Part shown: positions 18,268 to 27,023 of the stretch, piece by piece
How positions within the stretch are numbered: position 1 is the stretch's first letter
Layout of the letters: the number at the start of each line of letters is the position of its first letter
Assembly (NCBI GenBank): GCA_035477215.1
Contig: DATIKU010000002.1
Location: 32,838 to 96,837 of the forward strand
Origin: Spirochaetota bacterium
GTDB taxonomy: Bacteria; Spirochaetota; UBA4802; UBA5368
Reading direction: 5' to 3'
DNA length: 64,000 nt
Program-made: the position numbers and the translations under genes
Notes under the pieces: model-generated
Told to the model about the DNA's origin: nothing
Databases searched by the model: none
Seen by the model: only the letters and a program-made list of their open reading frames with translations

Positions 18268-20277
18268 ATGAGCGACCGACGAAGCACCCGGGTACTGGGC
18301 ATCCTGATCTGTACAGCGCTTGCGCTTGCTTCCCATGGCGTTGCACAGACCGGCGTGACCGAAAAGAACGCAATATATTACAACAAGACCGGCTGGGAGC
18401 ACCTGGATAGGGGTGACCGCTTCAGGGCCATCCTCAGCTTCAAGAACGCGCTCAGGCAGAACCCGCGCTATCGCGAGGCCCTGATCGGTCTGGGCCGGGC
18501 GTATCTCGGGACCGAGGCCTACGAGGAATCGCTGAAACTCTTCACCGATGTGCTGAAGGTCGACCGGGACAACCACGACGCCATGACCGGAATGGGTTTT
18601 GCGCTGATGGGGATGGGTCGCTACGAGGAGGCCCTGAAGCTCTTCGACGGCGTCGCCAGGCTCTCGGAGGACAACCTCGAGGCGCGCTACGGAATGGCCT
18701 CGATCTATTACCTGATGAACAGACGGATATGGGCGCTTCGCAAGCTCGAGGGCATTCTACGGAACAACCCGTATCACTACCAGTCGCTCCTCCTCATGGC
18801 CGACATCAGGATGGACGACGGCCGGCCCGCCGAGGCCGGGAGCTATATTGAAAAGGCGATCGAGTCCGACCGCGAGCTTCCCGACGCGTACGTCAGGGCC
18901 GGCGAGATCCACTACCGCAATTATCTCCGCACGGACGACACTGACTATCTGGAAGAGGCGCGCGAGGAGTTCGGCCGCGCGCTTTCCATCCAGCCCGAAA
19001 ACTACAAGGCCAACCGCAGCATGGGCTACGTTTCGCTCGCCCTGGACCGCGGCGGAGACGCGCTGGCATATTTCCAGAAATCGCTCGCCTCATTTTCGCG
19101 GAACCCGGTAACGCTTTACCACGTCGGCCTCGCGTACGAGGTATCCGGCGACGAGGCGAAGGCGATCGAGCAGTACGTAATGGCACTGAAGTATGCGCCA
19201 TCGGACGACGTTGTGCAGTCCAAGATCGAGGACGTGCTGGCGCTGGGCAACACCAAGATCGGGCACCCGCTGCGCGTCGGTTACGCCAACGACCACTTCG
19301 CGCGCGCCCGGAGGAAGGCCAGGGATAACCTGGCCGACGAGGTCCTTCTGCACCTGCGCCGCTCGCTCTACCTCAATCCCATGCACAGGGAGGCGCGCGA
19401 GACGCTGCGCGACTATTACTCCACGCTCGACTATTACGAGTTCTTTCTCGAAGAGCAGAAGGCGCTCCTTCGCATGTACCCGGACGAGCGTATTCAAGAT
19501 CAACTCGCGACGGCGGTCATCAAGCGGCGCGATCGCCTGTATTTCAAGGCCGGGTTCTACGAGGAGCCCCCGGTGCGCGACGTGCCGGGACTCATCGTGC
19601 TCAACCTCTGGCCGGCGATGGGGATCTCAACCTACCACGACGCCGGGGCCGTGCTGGCGGGGTATCTCAGTTTTTCGCTGGGGCAGTTCGGCCGCCAGGA
19701 CGCGGTGAAACCGGGCAAACGCCTCGAGATGACCGGTGGGATGAAAGACGGCGAGGCCTTCCTCGGCGACAACATCGAAAAGCTCGCCGGTATATTCAAA
19801 GAAGAAGATCCGGACCGCGCGCGTATCGTGGTGTACGGCTCGTACCGCGACGCGACCGGCTTTCTATCCGCGCAGTTCAAGATTATGGATCTCTCCAGGG
19901 GAGTCATTATCGACGAGTTCGAGCTGGCCGAATCGGGAAAGGACAACCTCTCGCGGCTGTCGCTCCGGGCCGCGCGCCGTATCTATTCGGCCATCCCCTA
20001 CCGGGGACGCGTGCTCTCGGTCGGCGACGACGGTATCGTCGTCAACATGGGAAGCTTCGACGGCGTCGCCCCCGGCGACCTCTTTGTGATGTATCGTTAT
20101 GAGAAGTCCTTTTCGGGTGACAAGATATCCGTTAAGCGCAAACTCGTTTTTACGGTGAACGAGGTCGACACGCTCGTGGCCTCGGCGAAGCCGGTAGTGG
20201 CGAACGACCTCAGGCTGGTCGACGAGGGCGAGGCCGTTTATCCCGAGCGCAAGCGCAGGGCGAAGCTCATCAAATAG
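18268..20277 (+). CDS. secreted TPR protein with FlgT-like C-terminal domain
   Basis: The 669-residue protein has a signal peptide (hydrophobic residues 10-25). At least eight tetratricopeptide repeats fill roughly residues 35-370, for instance GWEHLDRGDRFRAILSFKNA. A C-terminal part has a flexible middle domain, and near residue 585 YRGRVLSVGDDGIVVNMGSF then GVAPGDLFVMY. That last segment resembles the FlgT/CsgG-associated C-terminal fold that binds surface polymers or flagellar parts in other bacteria. It is probably periplasmic. AAAGG precedes the ATG. It is divergent from mltG across 162 bases. Function unknown; the fold assignment is by pattern. Confidence 0.8.
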   Translation: MSDRRSTRVLGILICTALALASHGVAQTGVTEKNAIYYNKTGWEHLDRGDRFRAILSFKNALRQNPRYREALIGLGRAYLGTEAYEESLKLFTDVLKVDRDNHDAMTGMGFALMGMGRYEEALKLFDGVARLSEDNLEARYGMASIYYLMNRRIWALRKLEGILRNNPYHYQSLLLMADIRMDDGRPAEAGSYIEKAIESDRELPDAYVRAGEIHYRNYLRTDDTDYLEEAREEFGRALSIQPENYKANRSMGYVSLALDRGGDALAYFQKSLASFSRNPVTLYHVGLAYEVSGDEAKAIEQYVMALKYAPSDDVVQSKIEDVLALGNTKIGHPLRVGYANDHFARARRKARDNLADEVLLHLRRSLYLNPMHREARETLRDYYSTLDYYEFFLEEQKALLRMYPDERIQDQLATAVIKRRDRLYFKAGFYEEPPVRDVPGLIVLNLWPAMGISTYHDAGAVLAGYLSFSLGQFGRQDAVKPGKRLEMTGGMKDGEAFLGDNIEKLAGIFKEEDPDRARIVVYGSYRDATGFLSAQFKIMDLSRGVIIDEFELAESGKDNLSRLSLRAARRIYSAIPYRGRVLSVGDDGIVVNMGSFDGVAPGDLFVMYRYEKSFSGDKISVKRKLVFTVNEVDTLVASAKPVVANDLRLVDEGEAVYPERKRRAKLIK

Positions 20278-20728
20278 CGCTCGGTCCGTGCACGCTTTTT
20301 CCCCACCCGGACGCTCAACCAGCATTACGACTGCGCCGTCGGCGGTTACGTTGGCGGCGCTCCCGGCGGCGATACCTGTCAGAAGCCTGAATATGAGGGC
20401 GTCTCGAAGTTTCATGGAGCGGTGTCTCCATTTCTCTTTGGCCGGGGAGTGATTCCGGATTGAACGAATTATTTGAATGGGATGCGGCCGTGCTTTTGTG
20501 AAGGGCTTCAGGCTTGTGGCGGACCGGATGGCGCGGGGAAAATAGCGCAGAAGCCGAGGACTGTCCGGGTCTTCCACGCCTTGTACGAGTTTTGCGGGCA
20601 TCGGAGCCCTTTCGCCGTGTCATCCGGCCTGCGATCCGGGGTATTTTGTATCGATCGGCGCGCTGCATAGCAGTGTGATTATGCGTTTCGCGACAGGTCT
20701 GATCATGCCATCACTCGAATGCGATGGC
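20278..20728. other. 451-base stretch without a supported gene
   Basis: It lies between converging TPR genes. Open frames run through on the minus strand, and one begins MKLRDALIFRLLTGIAAG near 20414. They lack good ribosome sites, continue antisense into the TPR gene and match no family I know. It could hold gene remnants. I see no clear terminator. Confidence 0.4.
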
Positions 20729-21646
20729 CTACTTTTTCTCCAGGGCCATTGCCGCCTCGCGCAGTTCGTCGGCTTTATCACGGTCTCCCATGTGGAGGTA
20801 GACCTCGGCGAGGCCATGGAGCGTTTCGGGGTTGGCCGGATTGATATCGCGGGCGCGCTCGAAGTTTCGTATCGCCTGCGTTAGTATATACTTCCTGTTG
20901 CGGGCGTGGCGCTTGACGTAATAAAGGTGTCCCAGGTACACGTGCGACTTTTCGTTGTCGGGTCGTATCTTTTTTACCTCCTCAAGCGTGGCGATGGCGT
21001 CGTCCGGCCGCGCCGTACGCCGGTAGAGCTCCGCAAGGCCGAAGTAGGCCTCGAGATACACGGGGTTTTCCATTATCGCCTTTTTATACATGGCGGCGGC
21101 CCCGGCATTATCGCCCTTTCGTTCATCCTCGAGCGCCCGGGCGAGGAAACGCTCGCCGGCCTCCCTGCCCGGAGCGTACGCGGCGGCGAAATGCCGGTTG
21201 GCGCCGGTGGCGTCCTTCCGCTCAACGTACCAGCGCACGAGCCCCAGGTGCGCCCTGATATGCGACGGGTCAATGCGGACGGCGTTCGTGTAATGCTCGA
21301 AGGCCGTCTCGTGATAGCCGAAGAAGTCGCGTGTCTCGCCGGCGGTAACGTGGATGTCGGCCTGGTCCGGTTTGATCGCGAGCGAGCGGTCCAGGTAATC
21401 GAGCGCTTCGGCTTTTTTATTTCGCGTGATGAGAATGCGCGCAATTTTATTGGCCGCGTCGTACAGGGAGGGGTTGCGTTCGAGCGCGCGCTCGAGGTTC
21501 TCCATCGCCGCCGGATACATTTCGGCCTCGAACTGGACGGTCCCCCTGCGATAATAGTATTCCCAGCCGACGCCGGAGGCGGTGCCGGAGACCGCTATCG
21601 AAATTATCAGCGCGAGCGCGCAATTTATTATTGACTTTTGGAACAT
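20729..21646 (-). CDS. exported TPR-repeat protein
   Basis: A 305-residue protein with a signal peptide (residues 1-22, ending SGTASG) and about seven TPR units, for example YYYRRGTVQFEAEMYPAAM, then KIARILITRNKKAEALDYL and AYFGLAELYRRTARPDDAI. The open frame reaches upstream across a tRNA gene on the other strand, so the first methionine after the tRNA (ATG at 21646) is the only sensible start, although no strong ribosome site precedes it. It probably acts as a periplasmic scaffold. No partner is apparent. Confidence 0.75.
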   Translation of the reverse strand: MFQKSIINCALALIISIAVSGTASGVGWEYYYRRGTVQFEAEMYPAAMENLERALERNPSLYDAANKIARILITRNKKAEALDYLDRSLAIKPDQADIHVTAGETRDFFGYHETAFEHYTNAVRIDPSHIRAHLGLVRWYVERKDATGANRHFAAAYAPGREAGERFLARALEDERKGDNAGAAAMYKKAIMENPVYLEAYFGLAELYRRTARPDDAIATLEEVKKIRPDNEKSHVYLGHLYYVKRHARNRKYILTQAIRNFERARDINPANPETLHGLAEVYLHMGDRDKADELREAAMALEKK

Positions 21647-21675
21647 GAAATTTATAAGGGTACTCGCTTCAAAGT

Positions 21676-21748
<73 letters not shown>

Positions 21749-21977
21749 CATCTTTCCTTTTTTACCGCATCCTCCATCCGGCGTTTCTCCGCGTTCCCTG
21801 TGTATACTATCGGCCTGTATGCCGCGCGCCTTTGCATTTTCATGCACCGGACGACCGCTGCGAGGTCTTGCTTAAATGAATTGAAAGAATACATGCGCCG
21901 AGATAGTATGCCTTTTAAAGATGCCCGGTCCGTGGTCCGGATTGCGCGATGCGATATTTTCCATGCGGGGGACGCAA

Positions 21978-23873
21978 ATGAAAGCATTACGTGTGATATT
22001 AAAGACAACCGGTGTCGCGCTGGTGTCTTTGTGCGCGCTTCTGGTAACAATATACCTCTTCCTTCCCAAGGGTCCCCGCGGCCTCATGGAGTTCGACGAT
22101 CCCTTCGGCAAGGAGCGGCCTACCGCGGTGGCGGAGCGGCACATGGCGGCCACCGGGAACCCCTGGGCCACCGCCGCCGCGCTGGAGGTGCTCGACCGGG
22201 GTGGAAACGCCGTGGACGCGGCCGTGGCGGCCCTCCTGGTGCTCAACGTAACCTTCGGCGAGGCTGCGAGCTTCCCGGGCGTCGCGCCGGTGCTGGTGTA
22301 CGACGCGCAGACCGGAAAGGTGGCGAGCTACACCGGGGCCGGAAAGGCCCCGGCGGCGGCCACCATCGAACTTTTCAAACGAAAGGGCCACAAAGTGGTG
22401 CCTAAGCTAAGCATCCTCTCGCAGCTCGTACCGGCCTCGCCGGACGTCATCACGGCGCTGCTGGAGCGTTACGGCACCAGGAGCTTCGGCGAGCTGTCGG
22501 CGCCCGCCATAAAGCTCGCCGAGGAGGGCTTTCCTGTGCACGCCACGATGCACAAGAACCTCTCCATGAACGTATTCAAGCGGCTGGGCCTTTCAATCCT
22601 CATGCCCTACAACGCGCAGGTCTACCTGGGCGGGCAGTGGTGGCGGCCGCTGCATAAAAGGGACCGCTTCAGGCGACCGGATCTCGCGAAGACCTTCAGG
22701 GCGCTCGTCGACGCCGAAAAAAAGGCGCTGGAAAAGGGCGCCGGGCGAAAGGCGGGCCTTGCGGCCGTTCGCGACTATTTCTATAAAGGGCCGATCGCCG
22801 ATGCCATACTCGGGCTCCACCGCGAGAAGGGCGGCCTCTTTACGCGCGAGGACCTGTCCGGCTATCGCGGCGAATTCGAGACGCCGCTTTCCGGAAGCTT
22901 CGGCGAGTACACCCTCTATACCAACCGCACCTGGAGCCAGGGCGCGGTGGTGCCACTGGCTTTGCAGATCCTCGAGGGCGCGGACCTCAAGACCATGGGC
23001 CACAACTCGCCGGCGTACGTGCACGCCGTGCTCCAGGCGATCGAACTTGCCATGGCCGACCGTGAGGCCTTCTTCGGCGACCCGGCCTTCATAAAGGTGC
23101 CCGAGAAGGGCCTGTTGTCGAAGGACTACGCGGCCGCGCGGCGCAAGCTCATGACGAAGGGAAAAGCCTTCGGCGCGATGCCGCCGCACGGCGATCCGTG
23201 GAAGTACCGGTCGGCGGCGCCCGGCGCCCGTGCAAAAGGCCCGGAGGCCCGCCCCGTCGCGCGCCTCGCCGAAAACGCGGCAGGTTACGGCAGGGACACC
23301 AGTTACGTGAGCGTTGTGGATCGCCGGGGCAACGCCGTATCGCTCACGCCGAGCGACTTTCCGCAATCGCCGATGGTGCCGGGGACGGGGCTTACGCTCG
23401 GAATCCGCATGACGCAGTTCCGGCTGGACCACGGACACCCGGCCGCGCTCGCGCCGGGCAAACGGCCGACCATCACGCCGAACGCCGCCATGGTGTTTAA
23501 TAAAGGCAAATTCTACATGAGCTACGGCACGCCCGGCGGCGACATGCAGACACAGGCCCTGGTGCAGGTATTCCTGAATATCGTCCTCTTCGGCATGGAC
23601 GCGCAGGAGGCGATCGACGCGCCGCGCTTCCGCTCGCTCAACTGGCCCGACGCCTTCTCGCCGCACGCGTACCGTCCGGGCGCCATAGAGCTCGAGGGCC
23701 CGCTGGGGCGCGCCGCGGGCGGCGCGCTCGAGGACATGGGCTACCGCGTGGAGGTGAAGGGCGAACGCGATAACAGCTTCGGCGCCGTGTGCGCCGTCAT
23801 CCGCGATCCGAAAACGGGAAAGCTCTACGGCGGCGCCGACGCGCGCGAGAGCTCGTGGGCCGAGGGGCGGTAG
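21978..23873 (+). CDS. gamma-glutamyltransferase family protein
   Basis: Ntn-hydrolase family enzyme, usually cleaving glutathione or other gamma-glutamyl amides outside the cytoplasm. The 631-residue protein starts with a membrane anchor or signal (residues 7-27). Family signatures are GGNAVDAAVAALLVLNV, the autoprocessing threonine in GRDTSYVSVVDRRGNAVS (Thr becomes the nucleophile) and YGTPGGDMQTQALVQVFLN. The ATG at 21978 with GGGGGA before it is chosen over an upstream in-frame start. Glutathione is unlikely in an anaerobe, so another gamma-glutamyl substrate is plausible (inference). Confidence 0.9.
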   Translation: MKALRVILKTTGVALVSLCALLVTIYLFLPKGPRGLMEFDDPFGKERPTAVAERHMAATGNPWATAAALEVLDRGGNAVDAAVAALLVLNVTFGEAASFPGVAPVLVYDAQTGKVASYTGAGKAPAAATIELFKRKGHKVVPKLSILSQLVPASPDVITALLERYGTRSFGELSAPAIKLAEEGFPVHATMHKNLSMNVFKRLGLSILMPYNAQVYLGGQWWRPLHKRDRFRRPDLAKTFRALVDAEKKALEKGAGRKAGLAAVRDYFYKGPIADAILGLHREKGGLFTREDLSGYRGEFETPLSGSFGEYTLYTNRTWSQGAVVPLALQILEGADLKTMGHNSPAYVHAVLQAIELAMADREAFFGDPAFIKVPEKGLLSKDYAAARRKLMTKGKAFGAMPPHGDPWKYRSAAPGARAKGPEARPVARLAENAAGYGRDTSYVSVVDRRGNAVSLTPSDFPQSPMVPGTGLTLGIRMTQFRLDHGHPAALAPGKRPTITPNAAMVFNKGKFYMSYGTPGGDMQTQALVQVFLNIVLFGMDAQEAIDAPRFRSLNWPDAFSPHAYRPGAIELEGPLGRAAGGALEDMGYRVEVKGERDNSFGAVCAVIRDPKTGKLYGGADARESSWAEGR

Positions 23874-23886
23874 GGCCGCCCCCGCC

Positions 23887-24396
23887 TCAGGCCGAGAGGC
23901 AGCGCACTATCGCGCCGACATACATGCGGTGGTAGTCTTTCTGCGGGTAGAGTTTCGAAATTCCCTCGGCGAGGAAGTTCCGCGGCAGGATGTCCTGGAA
24001 GTATATCTTCTCGCACTCCAGTACCAGGCGCGCCTCGGCGAAATACACCGCGCCGCTTTCGGTCGACGCGGGGGTTATTCCCGCCTCCTTCGCCTTGTCG
24101 ACGTCCTTCCCCGAGTGCGAGCCGCAGTAGTTCAGCGCCGTGCGGTACTTCTCGCCGAAGAACGAAAGCGTGAAGCGAGCGGCGTCCTCCATGAATTTGT
24201 AGGTGTGGCGCGTGGGGCGTACGAAACAGAAGCAGACGTTTTTGTTCCAGAGCACGCCCAGGCCCCCCCACGAGGCCGTCATGGTGTTGTAGCTTTCGGG
24301 CGTACCCGCGGTGATGAGCATCCAGTCGTCACCGATCAGTTTGAAGGGGTTGTCCCCGAGCGTGCGCGGATCGATTTCCCTGAGTGTGTGTGCCAT
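23887..24396 (-). CDS. flavin reductase-like FMN-binding protein
   Basis: The 169-residue protein resembles the flavoredoxin/flavin-reductase split-barrel family, with NTMTASWGGLGVLWNKNV, FVRPTRHTYKF and LSFFGEKYRTALNYCG. These proteins bind FMN and reduce flavins or act as small electron carriers. A strong GAGGAG lies just ahead of the ATG. It shares a promoter region with the divergent trp leader, separated by a 13-base inverted repeat, so the two may be co-regulated. Confidence 0.88.
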   Translation of the reverse strand: MAHTLREIDPRTLGDNPFKLIGDDWMLITAGTPESYNTMTASWGGLGVLWNKNVCFCFVRPTRHTYKFMEDAARFTLSFFGEKYRTALNYCGSHSGKDVDKAKEAGITPASTESGAVYFAEARLVLECEKIYFQDILPRNFLAEGISKLYPQKDYHRMYVGAIVRCLSA

Positions 24397-24446
24397 ATCT
24401 CCTCGTATAAAGCGCCTGCGGCGCGGTGGTCGTGATGTATACGCCC

Positions 24447-24475
24447 GATATAACCGGTCCGCGCGTGCGGGGCAA
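24447..24475 (-). promoter_or_regulatory. candidate promoter of the flavin reductase gene
   Basis: On the minus strand TTGCCC and TATATC are 17 bases apart. The gene starts about 50 bases beyond. The -35 box directly abuts the A/T-rich arm of the inverted repeat at 24473-24485, mirrored by the trp promoter on the other side. Confidence 0.5.
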
Positions 24476-24515
24476 GTTTTTTTCGAACGTACGCATCACG
24501 CCCGAAAAAAACTTG
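24473..24515. repeat. 13-base inverted repeat between divergent promoters
   Basis: CAAGTTTTTTTCG at 24473-24485 and CGAAAAAAACTTG at 24503-24515 are perfect inverted copies with a 17-base spacer. Each arm overlaps a -35 region, one for the flavin reductase and one for the trp leader. They could be operators of a dimeric regulator or paired A-tract UP elements. Confidence 0.6.
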
Positions 24516-24542
24516 ACAACGTTGCGTATATGCCCTTAGTGT
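24513..24542 (+). promoter_or_regulatory. promoter of the trp leader and trpB2
   Basis: TTGACA at 24513-24518 and TAGTGT at 24537-24542 with an 18-base spacer; an A-tract lies just upstream as an UP-like element. Transcription would begin near 24549, about 22 bases before the leader-peptide start. Confidence 0.55.
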
Positions 24543-24570
24543 CTCCCATACACGGCGCGGCATAGTCGCT

Positions 24571-24657
24571 ATGAAACAGAACGGCAAATTCAACATGAAC
24601 TGGGCTTGGTGGTGGCGAACCGGACATCGATATCCGGGCGCTTTGGCGTGCCTGTAG
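24571..24657 (+). CDS. trpL: tryptophan leader peptide (attenuator)
   Basis: A 28-codon open frame (ATG 24571, TAG 24655) contains tryptophan codons at 24601, 24607, 24610 and 24613, reading NWAWWWR in the peptide. It lies between a promoter and an intrinsic terminator, directly ahead of trpB2. This is the pattern of ribosome-mediated attenuation: low charged tRNA-Trp stalls the ribosome at the Trp run. It is too short for ordinary gene prediction. A second in-frame ATG at 24595 could start a 20-codon version; neither has a strong ribosome site. The high Trp density makes chance unlikely. Confidence 0.85.
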   Translation: MKQNGKFNMNWAWWWRTGHRYPGALACL

Positions 24658-24697
24658 CGAAACAGACAACGGAAAGAGCACAAGGGCTGCGGATATC
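24620..24697 (+). promoter_or_regulatory. trp attenuator alternative pairings (anti-antiterminator and antiterminator)
   Basis: CCGGA (24620-24624) can pair with TCCGG (24633-24637). The overlapping GATATCCG (24629-24636) can instead pair perfectly with CGGATATC (24690-24697), which includes the last three bases of the terminator's 5' arm. Further bases (about 24638-24643 with 24682-24687) can extend that helix. A ribosome stalled at the Trp codons would cover the first partner and free the second, preventing termination. Confidence 0.7.
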
Positions 24698-24720
24698 AAA
24701 AGAACCGCAGCCCTTTTTTT
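24682..24720 (+). terminator. intrinsic terminator of the trp attenuator
   Basis: GGGCTGCGG (24684-24692) pairs perfectly with CCGCAGCCC (24705-24713), extendable by two A-T pairs, followed by a run of seven T. It sits between the leader peptide stop and the trpB2 ribosome site. Confidence 0.9.
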
Positions 24721-24762
24721 GTGCCCCGGGAAACTGAAACCATCATACAAAAGGAGGCGATA

Positions 24763-26127
24763 ATGCCACACGAATCTACGAAGATACTCTTACCCGAAAA
24801 GGAAATGCCGCGGCAGTGGTACAACATCATCCCGGACCTTCCCCGGCCGCTCAGTCCGCCCGTAAGCCCGGCGACCGGAAAGGCCATCACTCCCGACGAA
24901 CTGAACGCCATCTTCCCGATGGGGCTCATCATGCAGGAGGTGAGCCAGGACAGCTACATCGATATTCCCGAGGAGATCCTCGACATATACCGGCTGTGGA
25001 GGCCGTCGCCGCTGGTGCGCGCGCGCAGGCTCGAGGAAGCCATCGGCACGCCGGCAAAAATCTATTATAAAAACGAGGGCGTATCGCCCGCCGGCAGCCA
25101 CAAACTCAATACCGCCGTGGCCCAGGCCTATTACAACAAGAAGGAAGGCATAAACAAGCTCTCAACCGAGACCGGCGCCGGGCAGTGGGGAAGCGCGCTC
25201 TCGCTGGCATGCAACTTCTTCGACATGAAGGTGCACGTGTACATGGTGCGCGTGAGCCACGACCAGAAGCCCTACCGCAAGTTCATGATGGAGACCTGGG
25301 GCGGCACGGTGACGCCGAGCCCGAGCCCTCTTACGAACGTCGGCCGCGAGATACTGGCGAAGGACCCCAAGAATCCCGGCAATCTCGGCATCGCCATCAG
25401 CGAGGCGGTGGAGGAGGCCGCCACCAACAAGGACACCAACTACGCGCTGGGAAGCGTGCTCAACCACGTCTGCATGCACCAGACGATCATCGGCCTGGAG
25501 ACGCGCAAGCAGCTCGAGCTGGCCGGCGACTATCCCGACGTGGTCATCGCCTGCGTGGGCGGCGGCTCGAATTTCTCGGGGATCGCGTTCCCGTTCGTGC
25601 GCGACAAGATCAACGGTAAAAACATTAAGATTCTCGCGGTCGAGCCGTCGGCATGTCCCACGCTCACCAAGGGGAGCTTTGTCTACGACTACGGCGACGA
25701 AGCCAAAATGGCGCCGATCGTCGAGATGTACACGCTGGGCCACACCTTCATGCCGCCCTCCATCCACGCGGGCGGATTGCGCTACCACGGCATGTCGCCG
25801 CTGGTGAGCCTGCTCTACCACGAAAAAATCATCGACGCCGTTTCGGTGGCACAGAAGGGCTGTTTCGAGGCGGCGGTGCTCTTCTCGCGAACCGAGGGCA
25901 TCATCCCCGCGCCGGAGTCCTCGCACGCCATACGCGCGGCGATCGACGAGGCCATGAAGGCGAAAGAGGAAGGAAAGCAGAAGACCATCGTCTTCAACCT
26001 GAGCGGCCACGGCCACTTCGACCTGGCCTCGTACGACATGTACTTCTCGGGCAAGCTCGACGACTACGAGTACCCGGCCAAGCTCATCGAGGAGGCGCTC
26101 ACCGATCTGCCGAAGGTGTCGCTGTAA
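24763..26127 (+). CDS. trpB2: tryptophan synthase beta chain, TrpB2 type
   Basis: PLP enzyme joining indole and serine to tryptophan. The 454-residue protein has the TrpB2 N-terminal extension. Lys114 in the PLP motif [11 protein letters not shown] forms the Schiff base, and [11 protein letters not shown] and the phosphate-binding [10 protein letters not shown] are present. Length and extension separate it from the shorter TrpB1. AAAGGAGG precedes the ATG at 24763. No trpA or other trp gene is beside it. TrpB2 is often a stand-alone indole-salvaging enzyme. The upstream attenuator would let tryptophan supply control it directly. Confidence 0.96.
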   Translation: MPHESTKILLPEKEMPRQWYNIIPDLPRPLSPPVSPATGKAITPDELNAIFPMGLIMQEVSQDSYIDIPEEILDIYRLWRPSPLVRARRLEEAIGTPAKIYYKNEGVSPAGSHKLNTAVAQAYYNKKEGINKLSTETGAGQWGSALSLACNFFDMKVHVYMVRVSHDQKPYRKFMMETWGGTVTPSPSPLTNVGREILAKDPKNPGNLGIAISEAVEEAATNKDTNYALGSVLNHVCMHQTIIGLETRKQLELAGDYPDVVIACVGGGSNFSGIAFPFVRDKINGKNIKILAVEPSACPTLTKGSFVYDYGDEAKMAPIVEMYTLGHTFMPPSIHAGGLRYHGMSPLVSLLYHEKIIDAVSVAQKGCFEAAVLFSRTEGIIPAPESSHAIRAAIDEAMKAKEEGKQKTIVFNLSGHGHFDLASYDMYFSGKLDDYEYPAKLIEEALTDLPKVSL

Positions 26128-26163
26128 GTTAAGAAGGCAGGCGGTCCGATGATGGACTGTTTG

Positions 26164-26280
26164 AACTCACCCCCTGTCCCCCTCTCTTTGAACGAAAGAG
26201 AGGGGGGATCGCGGCATTAGTCCCTTGCCGGAACTCCCCCTTCTCTTCGGCGAAGAGAAGGGGGCCGGGGGGATGAGTTG
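26164..26280. repeat. composite palindromic dispersed repeat (two inverted REP-like units)
   Basis: Two hairpins lie head to head: a 12-base stem at 26178-26189/26195-26206 and a 13-base stem at 26236-26248/26252-26264. The outer flanks (AACTCACCCCC at left, GGGGGGATGAGTT at right) are inverted copies too. The same consensus returns at 59729-59770, so this is a genome-dispersed repeat and not a simple terminator, though it may end trpB2 transcription. Confidence 0.75.
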
Positions 26281-26375
26281 TTACGCTTTGCTCCCAAATA
26301 ATTCTTGTAATTCTCCCCGTTTCCGGTGTTCATTCTGGCATCGACATTTTCTTATATATCATGAGGGGAATCCCA

Positions 26376-26858
26376 ATGGCAAAACCCACCGAACACGCCG
26401 CGCTTATCTGCGCAATCCTTACCGTCATCGCCGCCCTCGGCGCCGCCGCCGCCATTTACTGGAAACAGCCGCTCGCGGTCATCATCGCGGCGCTTCCCGC
26501 CGCCGCCTACGAGCTCTACCGCACCGAGGGCTTCACGACAAAGCTCGCCTCGGCCGGGGTGCTCGCGGTGCTCGCCGCCGAGATCGTGCTCATCGCAGGG
26601 AAGATCGAGATCAACATCGCGCGCTTCGCCGGCAAATACGTCGGATCAATGCCGGTCATCGACGCGAAGCTCGCGGGGCCTGTCGTCATCGCGCTCCTCG
26701 CCGTCTTGCTGGTGCGCCGCACCGCGGGCATCTATACGAAGTGGCTTGCCATCGTGCTCCTCGGCGCGGCGGTCGCGCTGTTCTATACGCTCGATCCGGC
26801 GCTCCTGTCGAAGTTCGTGCAGCCCGCCCTGCGGGAAGGGGCGAAGCACATCAGGTAG
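26376..26858 (+). CDS. small integral membrane protein, unknown function
   Basis: This 160-residue, alanine-rich protein has about five hydrophobic helices (near residues 6-27, 30-45, 58-76, 98-113 and 120-138). I recognise no family. The ATG at 26376 is chosen because GAGGGGA lies seven bases before it; an upstream in-frame ATG at 26361 lacks a ribosome site. The tiny open frame at 26869 follows directly. Confidence 0.65.
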   Translation: MAKPTEHAALICAILTVIAALGAAAAIYWKQPLAVIIAALPAAAYELYRTEGFTTKLASAGVLAVLAAEIVLIAGKIEINIARFAGKYVGSMPVIDAKLAGPVVIALLAVLLVRRTAGIYTKWLAIVLLGAAVALFYTLDPALLSKFVQPALREGAKHIR

Positions 26859-26868
26859 GGAGGTAAGG

Positions 26869-26982
26869 ATGGAGGCGTACGCCCCGTATTTCGCGCTCGA
26901 CGCGCTGGCCTTCATGCGGATGGCCTTCCCGAAGATCGGCAAAGCGATGCTGAAGGCGGACATGGCGACGCCGGGGAGATGA
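26869..26982 (+). CDS. 37-residue open frame, possibly expressed
   Basis: ATG at 26869 is preceded by GGGAGG with good spacing. The product begins MEAYAPYFALDALAFMRMAF and is rich in aromatic and methionine residues. Its stop overlaps an ATG of the next frame. It could be a real small protein or the remains of a larger one; I know no match. Confidence 0.4.
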   Translation: MEAYAPYFALDALAFMRMAFPKIGKAMLKADMATPGR

Positions 26983-27023
26983 TGGTCGACATTCGAAATT
27001 CCGGTCAAATGCAGGGCGATACC

